Position numbers and translations under genes: made by a program. Positions 34,480 through 43,503 of a stretch of 64,000 nt of DNA are shown one piece after another (position 1 is the stretch's first letter; every line of letters begins with the position of its first letter). The DNA lies in contig NZ_WJIC01000019.1 of the NCBI RefSeq assembly GCF_009649815.1, forward strand, positions 1-64,000, in the 5' to 3' direction. This DNA comes from Nocardia sp. SYP-A9097. GTDB lineage: Bacteria; Actinomycetota; Actinomycetes; Mycobacteriales; Mycobacteriaceae. A model generated the notes under the pieces. The model was not told the DNA's origin and searched no databases. It worked only from the letters and a program-made list of their open reading frames with translations.

Positions 34480-36078
34480 GTGGTCACAGCATCGAACGGA
34501 AAGCCACCACCGCGGAATTCTATTCCGGACCATGAGGTCGCCGTCATCGGCGCGGGCCCGGGCGGTATTGCCGCCGGGGTCAAGCTGAAGCAGGCGGGCA
34601 TAGCGGATTTCGTCATTCTGGAGCGGGCCGATGAGGTCGGCGGCAGCTGGCACGAAAACCACTATCCGGGACTGGAAGTCGATATTCCGTCGATCGCCTA
34701 CCAGTACTCGTTCGCGCGAAATCCCAACTGGAGCAGGCTCTTCGCCCCCGGCGCGGAGGTCGAGCGATACCACATCGAGGTGGCGCGGCGCTTCGGGCTG
34801 TACCCACACGTCCGATTCGGCGTCAATGTGCTGAGCGAGGAGTGGGACGAGCGAAACCACCGGTGGAATCTGCACATCGAGGGCGGCAAGATCATTACCG
34901 CGCGCTTCGTGGTGAGTGCGGTGGGTGCGTTCATCACCCCTAAGCAGAACCCGGGCATTCCGGGTCTGGCCGAGTATCGGGGCAAGCTGCAGCGGCCCTC
35001 GGCGTGGGATCACGTCTACGACCTGACCGGTAAGCGGGTCGCGATAATCGGCACCGGGGCGAGTTCGGTGCAGATCACGCCGTCCATCGCGGGCGAGGTG
35101 GGCAGTCTGTCGGTGTTCCAGCGCACGCCGGTGTGGTGCGTTCCCAAGCCCAATCCCAGGATTCCCGAGGCGGTGCGGCTGGTGCTGCGTACGCCCGGGC
35201 TGCAGGCCGCCACGCACGGGGCGGTGCTGGTGGTTATCGATGTCCTGCTGCGGGCCATGTCGAACGCGCCCATGGCGGTGGTCGAGCCGACCATGCGCAC
35301 GGTCGATGCCGCCGCCATCGCGGGCTATCGCGGCCTGTTGCGCATGATGGTGCGTGATCCGCAGACCCGCGCCGCGCTCACACCCGATTACGGGCCGATT
35401 GCCAAGCGGCCCACCGCCAATACCGGTTATCTGCTGAGCTTCAATCGCGAGAATGTGGAGCTGGTGACCACCGCCATCGAGCGGTTCACCGAGAACGGGA
35501 TTCGCACCACCGACGGCACCGAACGCGAATTCGACATGATCGTGCTGGCCACTGGATATCACGTGTTCTCCGATCCGGAGACCTATACGCCCGGCATGGT
35601 GGTGGGCAGCGACGGTATGGATCTGGGCGAGTTCTATGCCGAGCACGGGCTGCAGGCGTACGAGAGCGTTTCGCTGCCGAGTCTGCCGAATCGGTGGACG
35701 CTGGTCGGCCCGTATTCCTGGTCGGGTAGCGGTTGGCACGCCTTCGTGGAGATGACGGCCGATCATGCGGTGCGGGCGATTTCGGAGGCGCGCAGGCGCG
35801 GGGCGACCTTCGTGGCCATCCGGCAGGACGCGCACGACGCCTATCACCGGGACATCTATCGGCACGGTGCGGCCATGCGCTTCTACCTGAACGAGCTCAA
35901 TGCGCATGTGCCGACGTACTACCGGAATTCGCAGGGTGACAGCACCTATATCCGGCCGTCCGGCTTTTTTCGCGCGCGGCGCGGGCATCGGCGATTCCCG
36001 TTCTCGGACTATCGATTCGATGTGCTGCGGGAGCTGCCGGAGATTCTTGCGCAGCAGGAACTGAGGTACCAATCATGA
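34480..36078 (+). CDS. Baeyer-Villiger-type FAD monooxygenase, altered fingerprint
   Basis: A flavoprotein of about 532 residues with two Rossmann motifs, VAVIGAGPGGIAAG for FAD and VAIIGTGASSVQI for NADPH, and the GSWHENHYPG segment. The Baeyer-Villiger fingerprint FxGxxxHxxxW is represented by YRGKLQRPSAWD, in which the His is Arg, so activity may differ. GTG 34480 with GGAGGG 9 nt upstream is chosen; the frame is open far upstream but overlaps the kinase. The end overlaps the second monooxygenase by 4 nt, suggesting they act together on a ketone or sterol/lipid substrate. Confidence 0.9.
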   Translation: MVTASNGKPPPRNSIPDHEVAVIGAGPGGIAAGVKLKQAGIADFVILERADEVGGSWHENHYPGLEVDIPSIAYQYSFARNPNWSRLFAPGAEVERYHIEVARRFGLYPHVRFGVNVLSEEWDERNHRWNLHIEGGKIITARFVVSAVGAFITPKQNPGIPGLAEYRGKLQRPSAWDHVYDLTGKRVAIIGTGASSVQITPSIAGEVGSLSVFQRTPVWCVPKPNPRIPEAVRLVLRTPGLQAATHGAVLVVIDVLLRAMSNAPMAVVEPTMRTVDAAAIAGYRGLLRMMVRDPQTRAALTPDYGPIAKRPTANTGYLLSFNRENVELVTTAIERFTENGIRTTDGTEREFDMIVLATGYHVFSDPETYTPGMVVGSDGMDLGEFYAEHGLQAYESVSLPSLPNRWTLVGPYSWSGSGWHAFVEMTADHAVRAISEARRRGATFVAIRQDAHDAYHRDIYRHGAAMRFYLNELNAHVPTYYRNSQGDSTYIRPSGFFRARRGHRRFPFSDYRFDVLRELPEILAQQELRYQS

Positions 36079-37643
36079 ACTCCACCAACGGTGGTCCGGG
36101 AGCCCCCGCCCATGAGGTCGTCGTCATCGGCGCGGGGCTGGGCGGGATCGGCGCGGGTGTCGCCCTGCGCAAGGCCGGGATCGAGAATTTCGTGATGGTC
36201 GACAAGTGGCCCCGGGTGGGTGGGACTTGGCTGGCCAATACCTATCCCGGTGTGGCCGTGGATGTTCCGTCGCCGGTGTACAACTTCTCCTTTCAGCAGC
36301 GCTCGACCTGGTCGCGATTCTTCGCGCCGGGCAAGGAATTACAGCGTTACGCCGAGGAGGTGGTGGACAAGCAGGGGCTGCGGGACAAACTGCGGCTCGG
36401 ATCCGGCGCGGTCAACGGCGTTTTCGATGAGGCCGACGATCTGTGGCGGCTGACCCTGGAGGATGGCTCGGTATTGACCGCGCGCTTCGTCATCGGTGCG
36501 GTGGGTGGGCTGGAGCAGCCGCACAATCCCGAGATTCCCGGGCTGGAGACGTACACCGGCAAGATCATGCACAGCTCTCGCTGGGATCACGAGTACGACT
36601 ACAGCGGTAAGCGGGTCGCTGTCATCGGCACCGGAGCCAGTGGGCTGCAGTTGATTCCCGAACTGGCCAAGGATATTTCGCGGCTGACTGTTTTCCAGCG
36701 GCGCGCCATCTGGATCGGTCCCAAACCTGACTTCGCCATGGGGACGGTACTCAATTCGGTGCTCAATTTCGCGCCGTTACAGCAGACGGTGCGCTTCGTC
36801 GGCAATGTCGGCGTGAATGCCGGCCTCGGTGCGGGTTTGGCGATATCGAACTATCCGAAGGTGACCTCTATCGGTTTGACCCTCGGTGAAACCGCGCTCA
36901 AGAGTTACCTTTTCACGCAGGTGCGCGACCCGGAGTTGCGGCGCAAGCTCACCCCGGATTATCGACTGGGCTGTAAGCGGCCGTCGGTGTCCAACAACTA
37001 TTTCCGCACCTTCACCGAGCCGCATGTGGATCTGGTGACCGAGGGCATCGAAAGGTTCACTGCCACCGGCATAATCAGCACGGACGGGACCGAACGCGAT
37101 TTCGACATGGTGGTGCTGGCGACCGGATTCAAGGTGATGGAGAAGGGCTACACCCCGCCGTATCCGATGTACGGTCGCGGCGGCCTGGAGCTGAGCGAGT
37201 TCTGGGATGCCAATAGATTCCAGGCGTACCAGGGTGTTTCGGTCCCGCGCTTCCCGAACGCCTTCCTGATCGTCGGCCCCTACGCCTACGCACCCGGCTC
37301 GTACATCCCACTCATCGAGGCCACCTCCGCCCACGCCGCCCGGGTGATCGGCGAGGCTCGCCGCCGCAATGCCACCCGCGTCGAAGTACGCCAGGAGCCG
37401 CACGACCGCTACTTCGCGCGAATGGACAAGCGCGCCAAGCGAACCCACCTGTTCTCGCAGGGCTGCGTCACCTCCAACACCTACTACATCAACTATCAAG
37501 GCGACGGCGCGGCATTTCGCCCCTCGACGCAACTGGAGATGTACTGGGAGAACCGCCACTTCCCACTGGAGGACTACCACTTCAGCACCCGACCGACCAC
37601 CGCCGACCGCGCACAGGCGGCCCGCACCACCGCCGGGTTGTGA
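36075..37643 (+). CDS. Baeyer-Villiger-type FAD monooxygenase, canonical fingerprint
   Basis: A 522-residue flavoprotein with VVVIGAGLGGIGAG for FAD, VAVIGTGASGLQL for NADPH, GGTWLANTYPGVAVDVPS, and the fingerprint YTGKIMHSSRWD with the expected His. It converts ketones to esters or hydroxylates in relatives. It starts within the stop of the first monooxygenase (ATGA), so the two are co-translated. Confidence 0.92.
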   Translation: MNSTNGGPGAPAHEVVVIGAGLGGIGAGVALRKAGIENFVMVDKWPRVGGTWLANTYPGVAVDVPSPVYNFSFQQRSTWSRFFAPGKELQRYAEEVVDKQGLRDKLRLGSGAVNGVFDEADDLWRLTLEDGSVLTARFVIGAVGGLEQPHNPEIPGLETYTGKIMHSSRWDHEYDYSGKRVAVIGTGASGLQLIPELAKDISRLTVFQRRAIWIGPKPDFAMGTVLNSVLNFAPLQQTVRFVGNVGVNAGLGAGLAISNYPKVTSIGLTLGETALKSYLFTQVRDPELRRKLTPDYRLGCKRPSVSNNYFRTFTEPHVDLVTEGIERFTATGIISTDGTERDFDMVVLATGFKVMEKGYTPPYPMYGRGGLELSEFWDANRFQAYQGVSVPRFPNAFLIVGPYAYAPGSYIPLIEATSAHAARVIGEARRRNATRVEVRQEPHDRYFARMDKRAKRTHLFSQGCVTSNTYYINYQGDGAAFRPSTQLEMYWENRHFPLEDYHFSTRPTTADRAQAARTTAGL

Positions 37644-37694
37644 CCCGAAAGGTTACCGATCCGCCGACTGTGGTCGGAATCGGCGACGCCACCC

Positions 37695-37779
37695 CCGACA
37701 TCGCTTCGCCGAGTGTGCAGCTATGGCGGCGATCCGGACATAACACCGCCGTAGCTGCACACTCGGCGTGGGATGTCGG
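37695..37779. repeat. Long hairpin made of two facing copies of a 22-bp repeat
   Basis: Arms of 35 nt (37695-37729) and 34 nt (37746-37779) pair over almost their whole length around a 16-nt loop. The core copies are at 37708-37729 (gccgagtgtgcagctatggc, then gg) and, complemented, 37746-37767, with one difference in 22. It ends 23 nt before the DUF559 gene. Related copies occur at the end of that gene and behind it. Confidence 0.9.
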
Positions 37780-37802
37780 TGGGGAGTGGCACAGTCGCCG
37801 GC

Positions 37803-38687
37803 ATGGGGGAGATTACGCGGGCATTCTGTGGGAGTCGGGCTCTCGAGGCGGGCAGTGTGAGCCGGTGGCGGTTGCGGAGCGACTACCGGCCGATCTATCC
37901 CGATACGTATCTGCCGCGCGGGAGTGATACCGATGCGCGGTCCAAGGCGCTGGCGGCGGGGTGCTGGGCCAAGGGGGCCGGGGTGCTGGTGGGGTATTCG
38001 GCCGCAGCGCTGCACAATACGCTCTGGCTCGCGGATCATCTGCCCGCCGAGATCGCCGGTATCGCCGCGACGCACGCACCGCCCGGGCTGATCATTCGCC
38101 GAGATGTGCTGGCGCAGGACGAGATTCAACTCGTCGAGGGCGTCTGCGTTGCTACCCCGGCACGCACCGGCCTCGATCTCGGGCGGCGGCTGCCCTTCCA
38201 GCGTGCGGTGGCGGTGCTGGACGCGCTCTGCCGAGCCACCGATATCACTCCGGACGATATCGCCACGCTCGCGGATCGACATCCCGGCCTCAGAGGCATT
38301 GTGTCCCTGCGCTCGGTGCTGCGGGTGGTGGACGGCGGGGCCGCGTCACCGCAGGAGACCCGCACCCGCCTGCTCCTGCTCCAGAGCGGCTTGCCGCGCC
38401 CGCAGACGCGGATCGAAGTCAGCACTCCTGATCAGGCGACGTACTACCTCGATATGGGCTGGCGGCAACACAAGGTCGCGGTCGAATACGACGGAGTCCA
38501 GCGCTGGGTGGATCGACAGCAACGCCATCACGATATCGACCGGCTGGAGGCATTGGACCGGCTGGGATGGAAGGTGATTCGGGTGAGCTCGGCCCACCTC
38601 GACGCCCCACGCGAATTGGTGGCGCGAGTGCGCGGCGCGCTGCGCCGAGCGTGCACCAATGGCGGCGATATGCCCGGATTCCCATGA
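37803..38687 (+). CDS. DUF559-type endonuclease-like protein
   Basis: About 294 residues. The N-terminal half resembles AbiEi-type regulator/antitoxin proteins (RPIYPDTYLPRG, SAAALHNTLWLAD). The C-terminal half is a Vsr/PD-(D/E)XK-like nuclease fold with YYLDMGWRQHKVAVEYDG, RHHDIDRLEALDRLGWKVIRV, where the Asp, Glu and following residues fit catalytic positions. Such genes are scattered in many copies through actinobacterial genomes; their function is not established. The gene is bracketed by hairpins of one repeat family, and its last codons contain another copy. Confidence 0.85.
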   Translation: MGEITRAFCGSRALEAGSVSRWRLRSDYRPIYPDTYLPRGSDTDARSKALAAGCWAKGAGVLVGYSAAALHNTLWLADHLPAEIAGIAATHAPPGLIIRRDVLAQDEIQLVEGVCVATPARTGLDLGRRLPFQRAVAVLDALCRATDITPDDIATLADRHPGLRGIVSLRSVLRVVDGGAASPQETRTRLLLLQSGLPRPQTRIEVSTPDQATYYLDMGWRQHKVAVEYDGVQRWVDRQQRHHDIDRLEALDRLGWKVIRVSSAHLDAPRELVARVRGALRRACTNGGDMPGFP

Positions 38688-38755
38688 CCCCCAACGACGA
38701 GCGTGCACTCAGGGCGGTGAATACAACATTCTGCCGCCGTGGGTGCATACTCGCG
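38644..38755. repeat. Three more copies of the 22-bp repeat, two forming a second hairpin
   Basis: Copies lie at 38644-38665 (inside the last codons of the DUF559 gene), 38696-38717 (plus) and 38734-38755 (minus). The last two face each other around a 16-nt loop, like the upstream hairpin, and agree at about 16 of 20 core positions. Shared pattern: cgagygtgca....ggcgg. Confidence 0.8.
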
Positions 38756-38804
38756 CGCTGGATGTGCGAGTCGGCACTGTCGGATGCGCTCACCGCCTTC
38801 AGGA

Positions 38805-39209
38805 TCAGTGGCCGGAGGCGGGGTCGTCGATGAGGCGGCGGTGCAATTCGGTGGTCATCTGGTGGATCGCCCGGGTCAGTTCGGTATTGGTTTTGAGTTC
38901 GAGCTCCTGCTGATTGAAATCGTGATCGGCCTTGAGCTGCTGGAACTCCGCCTGCCGGTTCTGGCCGATCATGACGAAGGTGGACAGGAAGATCGCCTCC
39001 AGCGACACCACCAGGGTGAGGGTGGGCCAGGGGCTGGTCTCGAAGAAGAGCATCCAGATGGCGAAGCCGGCGGCGTGGATGTAGACGAAGCGCATGGACC
39101 CGGCGAATTTGGTGATCCAGTCGGCCACGCGCAGTTGCATACTCGCCGCGCGCCGCTCGCGCAGGCTGACGACGGCGGGGTGCTGCACGGGGTTCGGCGG
39201 CTTGGTCAC
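38805..39209 (-). CDS. DUF1003 membrane protein
   Basis: A 134-residue protein with two hydrophobic helices: SMRFVYIHAAGFAIWMLFF and LTLVVSLEAIFLSTFVMIG, then the polar NRQAEFQQLKADHDFNQQ segment typical of DUF1003. Function not known. Minus strand, downstream of the AraC gene. Confidence 0.9.
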   Translation of the reverse strand: MTKPPNPVQHPAVVSLRERRAASMQLRVADWITKFAGSMRFVYIHAAGFAIWMLFFETSPWPTLTLVVSLEAIFLSTFVMIGQNRQAEFQQLKADHDFNQQELELKTNTELTRAIHQMTTELHRRLIDDPASGH

Positions 39210-39279
39210 GGGCTGCGCTCCTGAAGGGTGTCGAGGATCATCGTGTAGGTGCGATAGTGCCCGACAGCCGCGGAGGGCG

Positions 39280-40323
39280 CTAAACCACTTCCGGTACCCG
39301 TGATTTCGAGCGCTGCGAGCGCGCCCGATACTCCTGCGGCGGGCAGCCCTTCCACCGCCGGAAAGCCCGGATGAACGAGGCCGCCTCCGCGTAGCCGAGT
39401 CGCCCGGCCACCTGTTCGGTGGTCATATCGGTGTGGTCGAGCAACTCCTCGGACAGTAGTTGGCGCACCTCGTCCAGCAGCGCCCGGAAGGAGGTGCCCT
39501 CCTCATTGAGCCGCCGTGACAGCGTGCGCGGGCTCATGAACAATTCGGCGGCCACCGCGGCCTGATCGGGTACCGCACCGGGATCGCGCACCAGCAGATC
39601 CCGAACCGTCCCGGCCACCCCGGTGCGGGTCTGGCGGCGGGCGAGCAGATCACGGCACAGCTGCTCACAGGTGATGCGCGCCCACTCATTCGCCTGTGGC
39701 AGTGGCGTATCCAGGTAGGCGCTGTCGAAGGCGACCACATTGGCCGGCGCGTCGAAGGTCGGCTCGATGCCGAAGACCTCGCGATACCGGCCGGTATCGG
39801 CGGGTCCGGAGTGCCGGAAGGCGATTCGATGCAGCGGCATCCCGGTCGAGAACAGTTCCCGGCCGATCATCTGGATACCGGTGACCACCCGCTCGGTGAG
39901 GAAGCCGCGCACATCCTCGGGCACCTCATGATCATCGAAGAGCAGTCGCGCCTCACCCCTCGACTCCTCGAAGGACAGTTGCCCGAATGCGCAGGCCGAC
40001 TCCACATAGCGCAGCGCCACCTCCACGGCATCGCGCGGCGTGCGACTGCTCAGCAGCGCCAGCCCCCACGGCCCGTACAGCGAGAGGCGATGGCGGCGGC
40101 CCGCCTCCACGCCGAGCCCGGCCTCGGTTCCGAAGCGGGACAACAGATTCCGCACCACCACGACCTCCTGGCGCGCGGTCGCCACGGAGTTCGGGTCGCT
40201 CACCGCCTCGGCCGTCAGGCCCGTCCCAGCCAGACAGGCCGCCGGCGGCATTCCCCGCTCCGCCGCGAGCTGCGTCATAGTGTGCAGGCTGGAGGTATTA
40301 CGCAAAAGATCCCAGTCGAACAT
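39280..40323 (-). CDS. AraC-family regulator with arabinose-binding-type N-terminal domain
   Basis: A 347-residue regulator. The N-terminal half matches the AraC_binding_2/OruR-VirS type (LLSRFGTEAGLGVEAGRRH, YGPWGLALLSSRTPRDAVE). The C-terminal half has two helix-turn-helix units ending in AASFIRAFRRWKGCPPQEYR. VirS, a relative in mycobacteria, controls a monooxygenase-containing operon, so the FAD monooxygenases or the divergent SDR gene are possible targets; this is inference. Confidence 0.9.
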   Translation of the reverse strand: MFDWDLLRNTSSLHTMTQLAAERGMPPAACLAGTGLTAEAVSDPNSVATARQEVVVVRNLLSRFGTEAGLGVEAGRRHRLSLYGPWGLALLSSRTPRDAVEVALRYVESACAFGQLSFEESRGEARLLFDDHEVPEDVRGFLTERVVTGIQMIGRELFSTGMPLHRIAFRHSGPADTGRYREVFGIEPTFDAPANVVAFDSAYLDTPLPQANEWARITCEQLCRDLLARRQTRTGVAGTVRDLLVRDPGAVPDQAAVAAELFMSPRTLSRRLNEEGTSFRALLDEVRQLLSEELLDHTDMTTEQVAGRLGYAEAASFIRAFRRWKGCPPQEYRARSQRSKSRVPEVV

Positions 40324-40759
40324 GTACCCAAGTCCTCATCGACTCCACCGACAACTCCCCCGGGGGTGACCCGGACAGCCACACGATATGCCGAATCCGC
40401 CGTGTCTGAGTCAGTTTCCCGCAAGACCTGGACTTCTCCCTGCTGAGGGCACCCGTGCGCCCCGACCGGCGGCCGTATCGCTCGCCTGATTTCTCGAATG
40501 CAATTGCAGCGCAATACCTTACCGACGGTTCTGTTTCTCACGTAACAGAACAACCGCAGCCACGATGCAATACGCATCCAGTTTGCCGGATCGGTGACGA
40601 CACAAGGAATCCGCATCATGAATTCACACACTCTCCTGGTTTTGCCTGTTCTGGCCGGTTCGGCCTTCGGAATCGGAGTGTGGCTCGGTGTTCGCTCCCG
40701 TGCCGGGGACGCGGATCGGCGCCGACGCCCGGGCGGCGCAGGCGCTAACGTTCTGATTC
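40324..40759. other. Divergent intergenic region between AraC and SDR genes
   Basis: 436 nt without a convincing gene. It contains the gttctgtt / aacagaac dyad described separately. A short frame from about 40618 codes for a hydrophobic start (NSHTLLVLPVLAGSAFGIG) but runs into the SDR gene and is probably not real. Confidence 0.5.
40528..40551. promoter_or_regulatory. Dyad operator candidate between AraC and SDR genes
   Basis: gttctgtt, 8 nt, then aacagaac. It lies about 210 nt upstream of both divergent starts, so it may be the AraC binding site or the SDR promoter region. Confidence 0.5.
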
Positions 40760-41569
40760 ATGAGCACGCATTCGACGCGCACCGTGGTGGTCACCGGCGC
40801 ATCCTCCGGTATCGGTAAGGCGACCGCCGCGGCGTTCGCAGCCCAGGGCGACAAGGTGATCGGCACCAGCCGCAATCCGGATTCGATCGCCGAACGCGTT
40901 CCCGGGGTCGACTATCGCGCACTCGATCTCACCGATGCCGACTCCATCGCGCACTTCGCCGCCGAACTCGGCGCCGTCGATGTGCTGATCAACAATGCCG
41001 GCGAGAGCCAGGCCGGTCCGCTGGCCGAGCTGCCCGGCGCTGCGATCGAGCGATTGTTCCAGCTCAATGTGTTCGGTGCGGTCGCACTGACCCAGGCAGT
41101 GCTGCCCGGCATGCGCGAGCGCGGCTACGGGCGGATCGTCATGGTGGGATCCATGCTGGGCAGCTTCCCCATGCCGTACCGCTCGTCGTATGTGGCAACC
41201 AAGGCGGCGCTGCGCGGCTTCGCGACGGCGGCGCGCTTCGAGGAGTCGCCATTCGGGGTGTGGATCACCACCGTCGAGCCGGGGCAGATCGATACCGGGT
41301 TACGCGAGCGGCGCACCAAGTACTTGAACGAAGGCTCCTCGCACACAGCGGATTTCACCAAGTTCATGGCGAAGCTGGATGAGCAGCAGGGTAAAGGCAT
41401 TGCGCCGGAACGGGTTGCGCGCACCATTGTGGCGGCGGCTGCGGCCGATCGCCCGAAACCCCTTTACGCCGTGGGCAGTAACGCCCCGGTCATGTTCGCG
41501 GTGCGGCGCCTGGTTCCACGCGCGGTCATGGAACGACTCATCGCCGCTTCCTACGGCCTGAAGCGGTAA
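40760..41569 (+). CDS. Short-chain dehydrogenase/reductase
   Basis: A 269-residue classical SDR: cofactor motif VVVTGASSGIGKAT, VLINNAGESQAG, catalytic Ser in MVGSMLGS and YxxxK in SSYVATKAAL. Arg in GTSRNPDS suggests NADP preference. Substrate unknown. The gene ends with a C-terminal basic segment and stands alone. Confidence 0.92.
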   Translation: MSTHSTRTVVVTGASSGIGKATAAAFAAQGDKVIGTSRNPDSIAERVPGVDYRALDLTDADSIAHFAAELGAVDVLINNAGESQAGPLAELPGAAIERLFQLNVFGAVALTQAVLPGMRERGYGRIVMVGSMLGSFPMPYRSSYVATKAALRGFATAARFEESPFGVWITTVEPGQIDTGLRERRTKYLNEGSSHTADFTKFMAKLDEQQGKGIAPERVARTIVAAAAADRPKPLYAVGSNAPVMFAVRRLVPRAVMERLIAASYGLKR

Positions 41570-41758
41570 TCCGGTCGTTCGCCTTACTATCGAAATTTTG
41601 GTTAGTATCTGGCGCATAACCCCCGTTCGGTCTCCCGCGACTCCCGACCCACTCGGGAGCGCACTTCACCATGGCCGGTTCGAATCACTCGAACGACCCG
41701 TAACGGTAGGGGCGACACCCGCGTTCGGCTCGTCGTGTGACGACAGCGTTCACGGCGC

Positions 41759-41781
41759 GGATTGTCGTCCGGCGACAATCC
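41759..41781 (+). promoter_or_regulatory. Hairpin just before the ribosome site of the SGNH hydrolase gene
   Basis: ggattgtcg, loop tccgg, cgacaatcc; a perfect 9-bp stem ending 2 nt before TCAGGAG at 41784-41790. It may influence translation start or be the remains of an operator. Confidence 0.55.
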
Positions 41782-41798
41782 CGTCAGGAGAAGCCTTG

Positions 41799-42392
41799 GT
41801 GCTGAAGAAGATCGCGTACAAGTACATGCTCATGCCCTCCATCCGCATGCGGATATCACAGTTCGAGCGACTGCCCACACCCGCCGGCGGGGTCGTCTTC
41901 CTCGGCGACAGCCTCACCGAGGGCGGGCTGTGGCATGAATGGTTCCCCGAGGTCGGCACGGTCAATCGCGGTATCAACGGCGATACGATCGGCAATCTGC
42001 GCGCCCGCCTGGACAGCGCGATCGTCGATCCCACCGCGGTTTTCGTACTCATCGGAACGAATGACCTCGGTATGGGCGCGACAGCGGACGAGATCGGCGC
42101 GGAGATGCGCCTGCTGGTCCGAGCCATCCGCGACCGTGCGCCCGGAGTACCCCTGTACCTCCAAAGCGTGCCGCCCCGCCAGCCCAAGTTCGCCGACCGC
42201 GTCCGCGCCCTGAACCGCGCCTACCGCACCATCGCCGAGGAATCCGACGCCGTCTACATCGACCTGTGGCCCGCGCTGGCGGACGAAAACGGTGGCCTCC
42301 GTGCCGAATTCACCGGCGACGGCCTGCACCTCGGCGGCGCGGGCTACTCCGCCTGGGCCGAAGTTCTGCGCCCCCACCTCCGCCGGCGCTGA
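41799..42392 (+). CDS. SGNH/GDSL-type hydrolase
   Basis: About 197 residues with the four SGNH blocks: VVFLGDSLTEG (Ser), TVNRGINGDT (Gly), FVLIGTNDLG (Asn) and FTGDGLHLGGAGY (Asp and His). Relatives act as esterases or lysophospholipases. GTG 41799, 8 nt after TCAGGAG, is chosen although the frame is open to 41598. No signal peptide, so it is probably cytoplasmic. Confidence 0.9.
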   Translation: MLKKIAYKYMLMPSIRMRISQFERLPTPAGGVVFLGDSLTEGGLWHEWFPEVGTVNRGINGDTIGNLRARLDSAIVDPTAVFVLIGTNDLGMGATADEIGAEMRLLVRAIRDRAPGVPLYLQSVPPRQPKFADRVRALNRAYRTIAEESDAVYIDLWPALADENGGLRAEFTGDGLHLGGAGYSAWAEVLRPHLRRR

Positions 42393-42606
42393 CATCCCCG
42401 GTGAAACCCGGCCGCGCACCTACCCGTCCGCGGCCGGGCCCTGGGATCGGACCCGCTGAGCGGAGATTCGCGGCCATACCGGCGAGATCCGTTGCGGCCG
42501 TGGTGTTGCGCTCCCGGTTGCCAGAGCGATGATCTTGGTGAACAATCGGCGATCAATTCTGGGCCGCTCGGGGCGGGCGCAGCGATAAAGGTGAGAGCGG
42601 GAACCA

Positions 42607-43503
42607 ATGGCGGCGCGTGTCAGTCTGTGTTTTCTGGTGGAGGAGCAGTACCGCCGGGACGGCATGCCACGCAGCGTGATTCACCAATTACGGGCCTGGG
42701 GACACCGGGTCGATGTGGTGCGGCCCGGCGGGGAACTGCTGGATCTGAATACGCTGGTCGAGCGCGGACACCATGATGCCTGGGTGCTCAAAACCGTCTC
42801 GGGCGGACCGGGATTGGGATTGCTGGAGGCCGCCGCGGCCGCCGGGATCACCACCGTCAATAACGCGCGGTCGATTCGCGGGGTACGCGATAAGGCCCGT
42901 GCCGCGGCGCTTGCGGCGGCACACGGCCTGCCCGTGCCGACCACCTGGGCGGCCGCCCGCCCGCGTGATCTGGCTCGCATTCCCGCGGGGCGATTCCCAT
43001 TGGTGGTCAAACCCGCCGACGGCAGCTCCGGCCGCGATGTGCGGGTGGTCGAGCGACCCGAACACCTGGCCGCCATCGACCGCGCCGACCAGGGACTGCT
43101 CATTGCCCAGCCGTTCGTGCCGAATTCCGGTGTGGACCTGAAGGTTTACTGCGTGGGTGGGCGGATCTACGGTACCGAGCGCACCTCGCCACTGCACACG
43201 GGCGGCCGCAAGGCCCCCGATCGTCCGGTGCGGTTGGATCCCGAAATCACCGATATCGCAGCGCGTGTCGGCGAGGTCTTCGGCCTGGACCTCTACGGCC
43301 TCGATATCGTGCGCGGCCCGGACGGGCCCATCGTGGTGGACGTCAATGACTTTCCGAGTTTCGGACAGGTCCCGCAGGCGGTGCCCACGGTGGCCCGCGC
43401 CATAGTCGACCTGGCACGCGGCGGCTCGGCCTGGCCCCTGGTTCCGGAATCGCGACTACGCGACTCCCGCTTCCCCGAACCCCTCGCGGTGGGAACCCTG
43501 TGA
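42607..43503 (+). CDS. ATP-grasp ligase-like protein 1 (RimK-like)
   Basis: A 298-residue ATP-grasp protein. Nucleotide-binding segments are GRFPLVVKPADGSSGRDV and GLLIAQPFVPNSGVDLKVY; metal-binding residues are in LYGLDIVRGPDGPIVVDVNDFPSF. Such enzymes join a carboxylate to an amine or thiol through acyl-phosphate. The stop overlaps the start of a second ATP-grasp gene, so the two probably work as a pair. Substrates unknown. Confidence 0.9.
   Translation: MAARVSLCFLVEEQYRRDGMPRSVIHQLRAWGHRVDVVRPGGELLDLNTLVERGHHDAWVLKTVSGGPGLGLLEAAAAAGITTVNNARSIRGVRDKARAAALAAAHGLPVPTTWAAARPRDLARIPAGRFPLVVKPADGSSGRDVRVVERPEHLAAIDRADQGLLIAQPFVPNSGVDLKVYCVGGRIYGTERTSPLHTGGRKAPDRPVRLDPEITDIAARVGEVFGLDLYGLDIVRGPDGPIVVDVNDFPSFGQVPQAVPTVARAIVDLARGGSAWPLVPESRLRDSRFPEPLAVGTL

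Noticed and set aside
40594..40818. Small frame with hydrophobic start before the SDR gene
   Set aside because: It overlaps the SDR gene by about 60 nt, has no ribosome site and becomes Arg/His-rich; probably non-coding.
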